Origin: Pseudomonas sp. FP1742
GTDB taxonomy: Bacteria; Pseudomonadota; Gammaproteobacteria; Pseudomonadales; Pseudomonadaceae
Assembly: GCF_030687145.1 (NCBI RefSeq)
Contig: NZ_CP117460.1
Location: 2,480,001 to 2,544,000, forward strand
DNA length: 64,000 bases
Reading direction: 5' to 3'
In this document: one piece after another, positions 26,595 to 34,189 of the stretch
How positions within the stretch are numbered: position 1 is the stretch's first letter
Layout: every line of letters starts with the position of its first letter
The notes under the pieces: model-generated
Databases searched by the model: none
What the model saw: the letters and a program-made list of their open reading frames with translations, nothing else
What the model was told of the DNA's origin: nothing
Translations under genes and position numbers: made by a program

Positions 26595-27236
26595 ATGGAT
26601 TCTCACTCGATTCTGACGTTTACATTGGTCGCCGCGATTGCCATTGCCAGCCCAGGGCCTGCGACCTTGATGGCGATCAACAATAGCCTGGCCCATGGGC
26701 AGCGCAGCGCCATATGGTCATCGCTCGGCAACGCCAGTGGCCTGTTCTGCCTGTCGTCCGCTGCCATGCTGGGGCTGGGGGCGCTGCTTGCCAGTTCCGA
26801 ATGGCTGTTCAACGCAGTGAAGTTCATCGGTGCCGGTTATTTGTTCTACCTGGGCATCAGACAATTGTTCAAAAAGGGCCCAATGCTCCCGGACGGGATT
26901 CAGGACGACTTGAAGGAAAGCCGGCCGACTCGTTCCAAACTCTACAAAGCAGCCTTCCTGACGGCGGTGACCAACCCCAAGGCGACGATGTTCTTCACCG
27001 CGTTGTTCCCGCAGTTCATCGATCAGAGTGCGGCGTTGCTGCCGCAATTTCTGATCCTCACCTCGATCTTCATGGCATTGTCGGTGTCGTCCCTGAGCCT
27101 CTATGCCGCGCTCGCCTCGCGGGCCAAGGGTGTGCTAACCCGACCTGCGCTATCTCGTTGGGTCAGCCGGGTGGTGGGGTCGACATTCATCGGTTTCGGT
27201 GCTGCTATCCTGACCATGCGGCGGCAGGCGGCGTAG
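26595..27236 (+). CDS. LysE-family exporter
   Basis: 213 residues from the ATG at 26595. The signature AIASPGPATLMAINNSLA lies at about 15-32, with five to six hydrophobic helices and NPKATMFFTALFPQF in the middle. Family members export amino acids or homoserine-lactone-like compounds. A TTG six bases upstream is an unlikely alternative. Only a GAG serves as ribosome site. The GC is higher than that of the flanking hypothetical genes. Confidence 0.85.
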   Translation: MDSHSILTFTLVAAIAIASPGPATLMAINNSLAHGQRSAIWSSLGNASGLFCLSSAAMLGLGALLASSEWLFNAVKFIGAGYLFYLGIRQLFKKGPMLPDGIQDDLKESRPTRSKLYKAAFLTAVTNPKATMFFTALFPQFIDQSAALLPQFLILTSIFMALSVSSLSLYAALASRAKGVLTRPALSRWVSRVVGSTFIGFGAAILTMRRQAA

Positions 27237-27539
27237 GGGCGTCGGGCTTGTAACTCCGGTAACAGGGAAGGGTGATAGGCGAGAATGGTACGTCTTGAGC
27301 CGAGTCGAAGATGGCACACTTCAAGCCGTGGCCACGTCACCAAACGCCCCGAATGAAAAGAGCCCGCACCACTGAGGCCCAACTCCCCGCATGGCGTTGT
27401 TGGATCGTCAATACAACATGTGCTCACTTAACCCCGAATGCTGGAATACGCCGGTTAAAAAGTGATCCGACTCGATCGGGTCTTTTCGCCGAAAGTCCCA
27501 CTGCTTGAGGGGTGTTATCAACGACAAGGCAGTCCGTTT
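27237..27539. other. Gap without a supported gene
   Basis: About 300 bp between the LysE and VOC genes. Short open frames on both strands have no motif, no ribosome site and no codon bias. No GGCC repeat is visible here. Confidence 0.5.
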
Positions 27540-27977
27540 ATGAAGATGAACACGTTAGTTCCAGAGATGATTGTCTCTGACTTAAAACGAAGCCTAGATT
27601 TTTACTGCCTGATTCTGGGCTTCCAAATTGAATACGAAAGGCCTGAAGACAAATTCACTTTTCTGTCCTTTCAAGGGAGCCAATTGATGCTGGAGCAGGA
27701 TGACTTGGAAGAGTCTCCATGGCGTGTTGGCCCTCTATTATCACCCTATGGACGAGGGATGAATCTTTCGATTCAGTGCTCTGATACCAAAGCTTTGGCT
27801 AGGGCCATCGAGGACGCTGGTATTGAATTGCGCAGACCCATTGAAGAGTGCTGGTACCGAGATAAAGAGCGCCTGCACGGAGAGCTTAATTTTTTGGTAC
27901 TTGATCCAGATGGCTATCTGTTGCGGTTCACTCAGAGCTTAGGTTTCAGAGCAGTCGAGCATCAAGCGATAGCCTGA
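27540..27977 (+). CDS. VOC/bleomycin-resistance-like protein
   Basis: 145 residues from the ATG at 27540 (a second ATG follows at 27546). The single VOC domain begins VPEMIVSDLKRSLDFYCLILGF and has a late ELNFLVLDPDGYLLRF, placing the metal or ligand Glu/Asp in the expected C-terminal motif. Members either bind and sequester drugs such as bleomycin or act as lyases/dioxygenases. It is monomer-sized and would dimerise. It lies between a gene-free gap and a GGCC repeat. Confidence 0.78.
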   Translation: MKMNTLVPEMIVSDLKRSLDFYCLILGFQIEYERPEDKFTFLSFQGSQLMLEQDDLEESPWRVGPLLSPYGRGMNLSIQCSDTKALARAIEDAGIELRRPIEECWYRDKERLHGELNFLVLDPDGYLLRFTQSLGFRAVEHQAIA

Positions 27978-28015
27978 GCAAGTGATGTTGCATAGCGTGA
28001 TTCTGAGCATTTCAA

Positions 28016-28076
28016 CGACCGCTGTTGGCCGATAGCTGCCTGTCGCGGAGGGCAGCAATCGACCCAATGCAGCCCT
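28016..28076 (+). repeat. GGCC-core palindromic repeat, near-consensus
   Basis: ACCGCTGTTGGCCGATAGCT, then GCCTGTCGCGGAGGGCAGCA and ATCGACCCAATGCAG. Both arms are intact; a second GTCGGCAGCCGACTGTCGGC hairpin follows. Confidence 0.9.
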
Positions 28077-28210
28077 TCTTTTTCATTGTGTCTGTAACTG
28101 TCGGCAGCCGACTGTCGGCTCTCGACAGGCCCGGCGCATCGGGCTTGCATTGAACTACTTGCGCTTCAATTGCTGCTGGGACTGTTTCACTCGAAAGGTC
28201 AGGTCAGGAC

Positions 28211-28816
28211 TTAGGATGCGGCTGAGCGATTCTTTCCCTGCGTACACGGATTAAAAATCTGGCGAATACTCTCGCTGGTTCCTACATAGGTTTTGGTACC
28301 TGGTACCGCCACAGCCGAGTAATTCTTGCGATCGGTGACCTGAATAAAATTTCCTTGCGCAGCCGTGAAGCTCTCAGTGTTTGGCGGCACTAGCACGCTC
28401 AGGAACTGGGCTTTCTTGTCGAGGGCCAAAGCACCTCCCACGGTAATTGGCGCCAGCATGGCGGCCCAACGTTCACTGAATAGGTAGAAGGTATCGGCTG
28501 CGGCTCTGCCACTTTGCAGGTGGGCACACTGCACATCGCTGGCGTTGATGACTTCAGCTTGCTGGTAGATGCCGCCCTTATAGAAGGCCAGCACTAGCTT
28601 GCTCTTGGTCAGCACACCCAGGCCTTGCTTGGGTCTGCACACTTGCAAATCACCATAGGGAGATAAGCACCAGTTGGTTTCGGTGATAGTGACGATTTCG
28701 TCTGCGCTGAGCTTCAGATCGCGTTCAATATTGGCGCGGGCTTCCGGGGTTTCGTAAGGGATTGCGCATGCGCTCAATAGAGCTGCGAGGGTAAGGGCGA
28801 GTAGCGGGGTTCTCAT
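28211..28816 (-). CDS. Hypothetical lipoprotein
   Basis: 201 residues from the ATG at 28816 (AAGGA box). The signal peptide ends with the lipobox LLSAC (Cys 16), so it is probably anchored in the outer membrane. The mature part has two cysteines near NWCLSPYGDLQVC (about 48-60) and no known domain. It lies in the same block as three more lipoproteins at 30.4-31.8 kb, but they are not obviously related. Confidence 0.7.
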   Translation of the reverse strand: MRTPLLALTLAALLSACAIPYETPEARANIERDLKLSADEIVTITETNWCLSPYGDLQVCRPKQGLGVLTKSKLVLAFYKGGIYQQAEVINASDVQCAHLQSGRAAADTFYLFSERWAAMLAPITVGGALALDKKAQFLSVLVPPNTESFTAAQGNFIQVTDRKNYSAVAVPGTKTYVGTSESIRQIFNPCTQGKNRSAAS

Positions 28817-28948
28817 CAAGCGTCCTTTGCTGCTGGAAGGTACATGTAAATGACGAATATTTTTTTGCAAATCTCTTCCTTCAACACTCTACGAGTCAAG
28901 CAATCGCGAGAGCAGGAGAAAATAGCCGTCGTTGAGATTGGGTTCTGA

Positions 28949-29101
28949 GATAAGAACATCAAAGCGGACGATGTGATCGACAAACTCTGGCCGCTGATGA
29001 CGGCTGAGCAGATCCTCCACCGGTCTACGCACCGGGAAAATTATACAGATCGCGCTGAGTTTAAAGAGCTGTTGGAAAATCTGCTAAAACTCGTCGTTTG
29101 A
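28949..29101 (+). pseudogene. Truncated unknown ORF, 3' fragment
   Basis: An open frame of 50 codons (DKNIKADDVIDKLWPLMTAE, then helical to LLENLLKLVV and stop) with coherent helical periodicity. It is preceded by an in-frame TGA and upstream codons (KIAVVEIGF) that read as the same protein, as if a Trp codon had become TGA. It has no start. No family recognised; the call rests on coding-like appearance only. Confidence 0.3.
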
Positions 29102-29203
29102 ATTTCTCGACAGCTAGCGCGCGACTGAGATCCATTTTGGGTCAGACGCCGCGTCGTGCGCTGGCGTCCAAAAAGCAGCTATCGTGAGAGTCCGCTTTTG
29201 GCC

Positions 29204-29362
29204 GAGGCTGTGTAAAAACGTTTTTGAGCGCGACAGGTACTCAAAACCGGACTGAAAATCGCGCTTCTATGCAAAATCCACATCTGCTGACGTGCCGATA
29301 AACTTCAGATTTAACGTAGACGCGGGCACTTCAATTTTGGTGAAGCTTTTTTACACACTCTG
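29204..29362. mobile_element. MITE copy 1 (159 bp)
   Basis: A non-coding element identical over its full length to 36870-37028. Ends: GAGGCTGTGTAAAAACG at the left and, complemented, CAGAGTGTGTAAAAAAGC at the right. Both sides are flanked by GGCC, and removing the element with one GGCC restores CTTTTGGCCGAAAGCTGCC, a normal GGCC-repeat sequence. Its ends match those of the IS1182-like element at 33702-35777, so that transposase could mobilise it. Confidence 0.88.
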
Positions 29363-29437
29363 GGCCGAAAGCTGCCTCTTGCATCCTTCACCGCGTACAC
29401 ACGAAGACTCTCGTTCACACCAAGTCAGGGACGATGA

Positions 29438-29884
29438 ATGAAACAAGTTGAGATTCAACGGATCGCGCACCTTCCGCCACAGATTCTGACCCTGGAAAAA
29501 GAGGCGGTCGGAGAAGGGTTCAGGTTTCTCACCCGCCTGATTGTCGAATGGAAATCCGGGGCAAATCGCTTCGATGCACCAGGTGAGTGTCTGATGGCAG
29601 CGTATATGGACTATTGCCTGATAGGCATCGGAGGCCTTTCGGTTGATCCGTATTCTCAAAACGATACGGCAAGGCTGCGCCGGGTATACGTCGCAGCCTC
29701 GTCAAGAGGGCAACAAGTCGGACAAACTTTGGTAAATGCGCTTGTTGAATACGCCGCTCATCGATTTCGGATCGTGCGCCTTTCTACTGATACACCTGAA
29801 GGAGATGCCTTTTATCTTCATTGCGGCTTCAACCGATCAAATGATGACCATGCCACCCACACCATGCTTCTTGGCAACGCATGA
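29438..29884 (+). CDS. GNAT-family acetyltransferase
   Basis: 148 residues. The GNAT acetyl-CoA pyrophosphate loop appears as ARLRRVYVAASSRGQQVGQTLVNAL (R-G-Q-Q-V-G near 86-91), with a terminal FYLHCGFNRS strand-helix-strand. The substrate amine is unknown. AGGGACG precedes the ATG. It sits immediately after MITE copy 1 and before a reversed GGCC-repeat half. Confidence 0.8.
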   Translation: MKQVEIQRIAHLPPQILTLEKEAVGEGFRFLTRLIVEWKSGANRFDAPGECLMAAYMDYCLIGIGGLSVDPYSQNDTARLRRVYVAASSRGQQVGQTLVNALVEYAAHRFRIVRLSTDTPEGDAFYLHCGFNRSNDDHATHTMLLGNA

Positions 29885-29886
29885 TT

Positions 29887-29913
29887 CAGGCTGCAATCGG
29901 CCAAAAGCGGGCA
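29887..29913 (-). repeat. GGCC-core repeat half (inverted)
   Basis: GGCTGCAATCGGCCAAAAGC: the arm of the repeat in reverse orientation, 2 bp after the GNAT stop. Confidence 0.65.
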
Positions 29914-29987
29914 TTCGATTTCGCTATTCATCAATCTCCCGAGCGTGCGAAATTACCAGCCCTTCAATTTCTCTCAAAGGCAGGCTC

Positions 29988-30257
29988 ATGACCTCCACCC
30001 TGGCAGTCTCGGATATTTTAGGTCCATGGAGTGGGGATGACCACACAGGACTAATGAAGCGTTGCAAAGAGGCATGGGACACACCTCTAGAGAGTTTGAA
30101 TGATGTTATGGTCGCTACTTTTTTGAATCAGAACATCGCGACCAAACACCTGCTCATCGAGGCGAAGCGCCGCATGGAAGACCAGGAACGAGATGAAACC
30201 GAGTACTTCGACGGCCAGCTTCTCGAAGCTATCGAGCGCTTGCAATCCGGGGAGTAA
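29988..30257 (+). CDS. Small hypothetical protein
   Basis: 89 residues from the ATG at 29988 (AAAGGCAGG box). It is acidic and largely helical, with LLIEAKRRMEDQERDETEYFDGQLLEAIE suggesting a short coiled region in the C-terminal half; the sequence is given here only in part. No recognised family. It lies downstream of the GNAT gene in the same direction, with a repeat half between them. Confidence 0.6.
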   Translation: MTSTLAVSDILGPWSGDDHTGLMKRCKEAWDTPLESLNDVMVATFLNQNIATKHLLIEAKRRMEDQERDETEYFDGQLLEAIERLQSGE

Positions 30258-30298
30258 TTCATCCCGACGGTTTGTTGCGTTCGACACGGACTATCTAT

Positions 30299-30350
30299 AT
30301 TGGGTCGCTTTCTGTCTCACGCGACTGGCAGAGAACGGCCAAAAGCGGTC
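30299..30350 (-). repeat. GGCC-core palindromic repeat (inverted)
   Basis: TGGGTCGCTTTCTGTCTCAC and ACGGCCAAAAGCGGTC, reverse orientation, located 40 bp after the small hypothetical gene. Confidence 0.75.
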
Positions 30351-30465
30351 ATCCGGAGGCTTTCACGAAACTAGGGGAAATTCACCGCCTGTTTCCAGCG
30401 TTTTGTACCATTCATCGGCTGCAGTTGCGGTCCGTTGGCGGCGGACAAAGCCACATCGTCCGGTG

Positions 30466-31077
30466 TTATTGCACCCTGCACAGCCCTTTTCCAAACACAT
30501 CCGTGGCCTTTGTATTGGGCCAGCCTGGAAATTGCAGGTCATGGGACAGGTTCGTTATCGCCACGTTGGTCAGGAATGGGTGAGCCTTTTTGATATCGAT
30601 AACGGCCTTTGCAAAGTCGTCACGATTGGAGAGACACATCGTCAGCGAGTTTGCGTGGAAGTTGCCAATATATACGGCGTCCCCAGGCTTGACGCTGAAG
30701 ACCAGCGGTTTTTTCTGATCGGCACTGAACCCGTCATAAAAACGGTAGTACCAGTGGGTGACTTCATAGGTGCCCGCAGGTACTTCGTAAACGAAGGTGT
30801 TGCCCATGATATGCGTGGTGCCACGAATTTCGTTGTTCTGGTCCAGTGTCGTAAGTGCGATGCGCGTCGCTTTCGCTTGGGGGGCCGGATCGTGGTATTT
30901 GAGCAGTACATTCAGTCCGTGGGGCTGAGTGAGAAACCCCTCGGAAACAAAACCGACAACAATGGCTTTTTGGGGATCGATGGGCTTATGTTCATCAGCT
31001 CGATCAATCATGTTAGAAGCGGTGACGCAGCCGCCCAGCGATAGCATCGCGGCGAGCGCCAATACCCACTTGTTCAT
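30466..31077 (-). CDS. Hypothetical lipoprotein
   Basis: 203 residues; lipobox LGGC at 14-17 after a 13-residue hydrophobic stretch. The mature protein is beta-rich, with a central VYEVPAGTYEVTHWYYRFYDG (partly given) that resembles DUF2846/PEGA-like envelope lipoproteins. It is the last of three lipoprotein genes on the minus strand (31809 to 30466), separated by about 50 and 16 bp, so they probably form one transcription unit. Function unknown. Confidence 0.72.
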   Translation of the reverse strand: MNKWVLALAAMLSLGGCVTASNMIDRADEHKPIDPQKAIVVGFVSEGFLTQPHGLNVLLKYHDPAPQAKATRIALTTLDQNNEIRGTTHIMGNTFVYEVPAGTYEVTHWYYRFYDGFSADQKKPLVFSVKPGDAVYIGNFHANSLTMCLSNRDDFAKAVIDIKKAHPFLTNVAITNLSHDLQFPGWPNTKATDVFGKGLCRVQ

Positions 31078-31125
31078 CCTTTATTTCCTTGTGGTGAAAT
31101 TGCGATCCGGCAGGGTATGCCTTGG

Positions 31126-31596
31126 TCAATCGTTGGTAAGAAACACGGTGGTCTGCTGGCCTTCTTCGACAACGATTCGTCTTGTCAGCGAATTCATGTC
31201 GACCACGCTCCAGATGAAGTAGGCGCCTGCCGGTATTGCGTCAAATTGGAATTCGCCTGAGCTGTTGCTGTGTGTGCGACGGGTGAGCAGATCAATTCTG
31301 GGGTCAAATCGATCCGGCAATCGAATACCATCCCGTTCGGCTTGTTGCCGCTTTTCTGTGTAGGGCGTTGCCGGCCACAGCAGCATATTGCTGTTGTTGC
31401 CATAGCGTATTTGGCCTCTGCGGTCCGTGAAGAAAAGCTTCCCTGAAATAGACCCGGTACCTGCTTCTGATTGCACCAGCATCAGTTGTGCGTATTCGGC
31501 TTCGGGCATCGGGGAGATGGGTCTGAGTTCATTGTTTGTAGCGCATCCGGCCAAGGTCAGTGCCAGCAAGGCGATGGTAAAGTGGCGTGCAGCCAT
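31126..31596 (-). CDS. Lipoprotein with carboxypeptidase-regulatory-like fold
   Basis: 156 residues; lipobox LAGC at 15-18. The C-terminal half reads SGEFQFDAIPAGAYFIWSV, the typical strand pair of the CarboxypepD regulatory-like (transthyretin-like) domain that binds or scaffolds envelope partners. SISGKLFF begins that domain (about residue 48). It lies between the frameshifted lipoprotein gene and the 203-residue lipoprotein gene; all three are probably cotranscribed. Confidence 0.74.
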   Translation of the reverse strand: MAARHFTIALLALTLAGCATNNELRPISPMPEAEYAQLMLVQSEAGTGSISGKLFFTDRRGQIRYGNNSNMLLWPATPYTEKRQQAERDGIRLPDRFDPRIDLLTRRTHSNSSGEFQFDAIPAGAYFIWSVVDMNSLTRRIVVEEGQQTTVFLTND

Positions 31597-31612
31597 CAGA
31601 AAGCTCCATTTG

Positions 31613-31809
31613 CTACACGACTGATCGTGCTCGGTACTGCTCAGTTTCGGACCGTTTTGCTGTGTGAGTCAGGGGTTTAGTACCGGCATCCGCAACGGCG
31701 TCACCGGACGTGCCTGCCTTGCCACCCTCCACTTTAGGAGCTACTGCACCACGCACCCCGCAACCATTAACGAAATGGCAACTGCGACGCTGAAAATCAG
31801 CCAACGCAT
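31613..31809 (-). pseudogene. Small lipoprotein gene with a frameshift
   Basis: ATG at 31809 opens MRWLIFSVAVAISLMVAGC, a signal peptide with a lipobox, but the frame meets TAG three codons later. Adding one base in the TGCGTGGTG stretch (as if TGCGGTGGT) restores GGAVAPKVEGGKAGTSG and a 45-residue mature tail to the stop at 31613. A one-base deletion is the simple reading. It stands 16 bp upstream of the next lipoprotein gene. A sequencing error would look the same. Confidence 0.55.
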
Positions 31810-31910
31810 ACTTTCAGTTTCTTGAGTTTTCGAATCGAATAATCTTATCGCAAGCGGCCATTAGCCATCAAATTAATAAAGTATAAAATCCGAATGGGCT
31901 GAATGGATCA

Positions 31911-31978
31911 AAGGTGACCGGCCGCTGTGGGTCGCTTACAGCCCTTCGTGATCGACAGCAATCGGCCAGAGACTGGAC
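31911..31978 (-). repeat. GGCC-core palindromic repeat
   Basis: GGGTCGCTTACAGCCCTTCG, TGATCGACAGCAATCGGCCA: reverse orientation with both arms; it touches the stop of the gene at 31978. Confidence 0.8.
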
Positions 31979-32607
31979 TAGCAGCTGGTTATTTTTCCCG
32001 CATCAATCCTGTTGACGCGCCCCTTGTCCGACCGGGTCCACAGCCAGTTATAGACATCATATCCGCCTTCGCACTTGCCTTTCGTTTTGCCCTGGAAGTC
32101 GAAAGTCCGCCATGCGCCATCCTGATGTGAAGGCATCCCAAGCACTCTTTGAATATCTACATCCATGGAGCCTAGCCATAGGTGATTGGCAAGTGACAGG
32201 GGTTGCAACTGTACCGGTAACTCAGGACAGTCGGTGCTCGGTTGTGCAGTCTTAAATTGCTCGGCGACAACGCGGGTCACAGAGTGTCTGTCACCCCCCA
32301 TCTCACCACTCGAGATGACCCATATCCGTACTCCGACATTTGGCTGGCTGTAGCACAGCCAATACACACTGCCACCTGCATCGCCTCGATGCACGATGAT
32401 GCCAATGGAAGCTTCGCTCATCACCTGCGCTAGCGTTGTTTTCTCGAATTGAATGACGAACTCCCCAAGCGTCGCGCTTTCCGAAGGCGCCGCCTTCAGC
32501 GAGGCCGGCCAGACGATCGCATCGAATGCTCCCTCGGGCGGTGGAACAGCGGCTGTCGCGCTAAAGGCGATACCGAATAATCCGAAAAACAACAACGATC
32601 GCTTCAT
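31978..32607 (-). CDS. Secreted hypothetical protein
   Basis: 209 residues with a Sec signal peptide (about 1-19, ATAA). The mature part is soluble with Cys at WLCYSQ, TDCPELP, GKCEGG and the extreme C-terminus, which could form two disulfides in the periplasm. There is no recognised domain; the region from LWLGSMDVDIQRVLGMPS resembles SmpA/OmlA-like lipoprotein helices, but weakly. The ATG at 32607 has a poor ribosome site. Flanked by GGCC repeats on both sides. Confidence 0.6.
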   Translation of the reverse strand: MKRSLLFFGLFGIAFSATAAVPPPEGAFDAIVWPASLKAAPSESATLGEFVIQFEKTTLAQVMSEASIGIIVHRGDAGGSVYWLCYSQPNVGVRIWVISSGEMGGDRHSVTRVVAEQFKTAQPSTDCPELPVQLQPLSLANHLWLGSMDVDIQRVLGMPSHQDGAWRTFDFQGKTKGKCEGGYDVYNWLWTRSDKGRVNRIDAGKITSC

Positions 32608-32982
32608 TGCATTCCTTCGTTTGCTGCCGATACTTCAGATCTGAGTGACCGGTTTGGGTTGTCGATCCAACCGGTCCCCCGCATTCCTTAATAGAGTAGA
32701 TCGTCTGACTTGAAGCTACTTGGCCGTGACGTACGGGCAATTCCAATGCTGTTCAAGGCAGAGTGCAGAGGCTGGACAATGCCAGCTTTGGGTTTGCCAG
32801 TTGCGACCGGCAGAAAACGGCCAATTGCTGCCCGTGGATAACCCAATAGAAAATTAGTAGCTATGCTTGATTTGCAGCCAAACTGATCGACAAATTATGG
32901 CATGCAATATGCGTGCATTATATGGTGAGCACACACAACAATGCATGTCACCAGAAAAAATCTAAAAGGCGAGGAGTAACTC
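32608..32982. other. AT-shifting gap with one degenerate GGCC repeat
   Basis: No gene seen. A degenerate repeat at about 32781-32840 (GACCGGCAGAAAACGGCCAA, TTGCTGCC) lies in the middle, and the last 100 bp are clearly AT-richer and probably hold the promoter of the gene at 32983. Confidence 0.6.
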
Positions 32983-33378
32983 ATGGACGAAAAGACTTTC
33001 TATGAGAGTGACAATATAAAAGTCACCAACGCCAGGTTTATCGTCAACAACCAGAGCTACGCTTTGTCATCTGTAAATTCTATCAAAGTATCCGAGGTCG
33101 ATGTAACTTCATCGCGCACTGCTCCGGCATTCCTTGTAGCTGGCGGAATTATCTGGATGCTTTTCTTTTTATCTAAGGGCGGTATAGTTGACTATATCCA
33201 ACCGATTGGCCTAATAGTTGTGGGCTTTTGTTTGATAATTCGTATAAAAAAGAAGTTTGAATATAGAGTCATACTAACAACCTCATCCGGTGAGAATGCG
33301 GCACTAAGAAGCAATAACAAACAAGAAATAACTCTCGTAGAAAAAGCGCTGAACGATGCCATCGTATATAGGGGGTGA
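32983..33378 (+). CDS. DUF6232-like membrane protein
   Basis: 131 residues. A short N-terminal strand-rich part (ARFIVNNQSYALSSVNSIKV) is followed by two membrane helices at about 49-66 and 70-86, then a cytoplasmic FEYRVILTTSSGENAAL domain. This is the DUF6232 layout. GAGGAG precedes the ATG at 32983. The gene is far poorer in GC than the window average, which points to recent acquisition. Function unknown; DUF6232 proteins occur in accessory and defence-adjacent loci. Confidence 0.72.
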   Translation: MDEKTFYESDNIKVTNARFIVNNQSYALSSVNSIKVSEVDVTSSRTAPAFLVAGGIIWMLFFLSKGGIVDYIQPIGLIVVGFCLIIRIKKKFEYRVILTTSSGENAALRSNNKQEITLVEKALNDAIVYRG

Positions 33379-33598
33379 GTTTTTTAACAAGAGGATCAAT
33401 ACGCTTGCTTCGTTCGCTTGGACAATTTACCGGCCTCTTGGATTAACTTTTAACCAGCCCTTATCTGTGAACAAATACTGCTCGCAGAAACTTACTCCAG
33501 GAGGCAAGGTGGACAGTCCACCATTCTTCCGAAAAAGAGTGAACTGCCCTCTATTACCATTTGACTTTGAGTCCCAACCCCGAGACGTTCGCTGATGA

Positions 33599-33701
33599 CG
33601 ATTTCTGCCAGTCACGACTGGCTGGCTTGGGTCGGTTTCTGCCTGTCGCGACAGGCTGAAAACGACCCATAGCTGCCGGTCAGCACCGGCAGTAAACGGC
33701 C
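33599..33701 (+). repeat. GGCC-core repeats, tandem; IS target
   Basis: Two to three half-units in a row (TGGGTCGGTTTCTGCCTGTC, then AACGACCCATAGCTGCCGGT and CAGTAAACGGCC). The final GGCC (33698-33701) is where the IS inserted; the unit resumes at 35778 with GGCCAGAAGC. Confidence 0.85.
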
Positions 33702-33857
33702 CAGAGTGTGTCAAAACCCTTGTTAGCCGTTTCCACTCCGGAATGTTTTGCCCTACTCAGCCTAGGTCAGGTCAGACATCAGTTGCTCAGTATAAAACTC
33801 CAGAGATCAGCAGGCACGCCGACAAACTGGGCTAGAGGCTAGAAATCTGGGGGCTGG

Positions 33858-34130
33858 ATGATTGCAGGCAACGTTTCATATCTTTGTCCGGTTTGTGGAT
33901 ACGCGGGGCTTGAAGAGCCTCCATACGACGACGTTGGTTGCTCTTCGTTTGGCATGTGCCCGTCCTGCGGCACGCAGTTTGGCTATGATGACGCGACGTC
34001 TGCTCATGCTGATTTGCGCAGGTTATGGATCTCTAAAGGAATGCTTTGGTGGAGCAAAGCTCAAGCGTCGCCGAGTGGTTGGGACCCGGTAAGGCAACTA
34101 CAGGCGGTCGAAAAACGCATCAATGTCTGA
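33858..34130 (+). CDS. CPCC-type cysteine-rich passenger protein
   Basis: 90 residues. It has SYLCPVCGYAGLEEPPYDD and MCPSCGTQFGYDD, two CxxC pairs that would bind one zinc ion (zinc-ribbon or rubredoxin-like), as in the CPCC cysteine-rich family. The C-terminal half is helical with several Trp. The start ATG at 33858 has a GGGGG stretch as weak ribosome site. The gene lies between the left end of the IS and its transposase, so it moves with the element or was captured by it. Role unknown. Confidence 0.7.
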   Translation: MIAGNVSYLCPVCGYAGLEEPPYDDVGCSSFGMCPSCGTQFGYDDATSAHADLRRLWISKGMLWWSKAQASPSGWDPVRQLQAVEKRINV

Positions 34131-34189
34131 ACATAACGCCGCCGTTAGTCCTGCTATGATTTCTGAGGATTTCATCGCAGGGATCGCCC

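Noticed and set aside
33427..33714. Minus-strand ORF of 95 codons before the IS
   Set aside because: It runs through two GGCC repeats and the left IS end, has no ribosome site and no motif.
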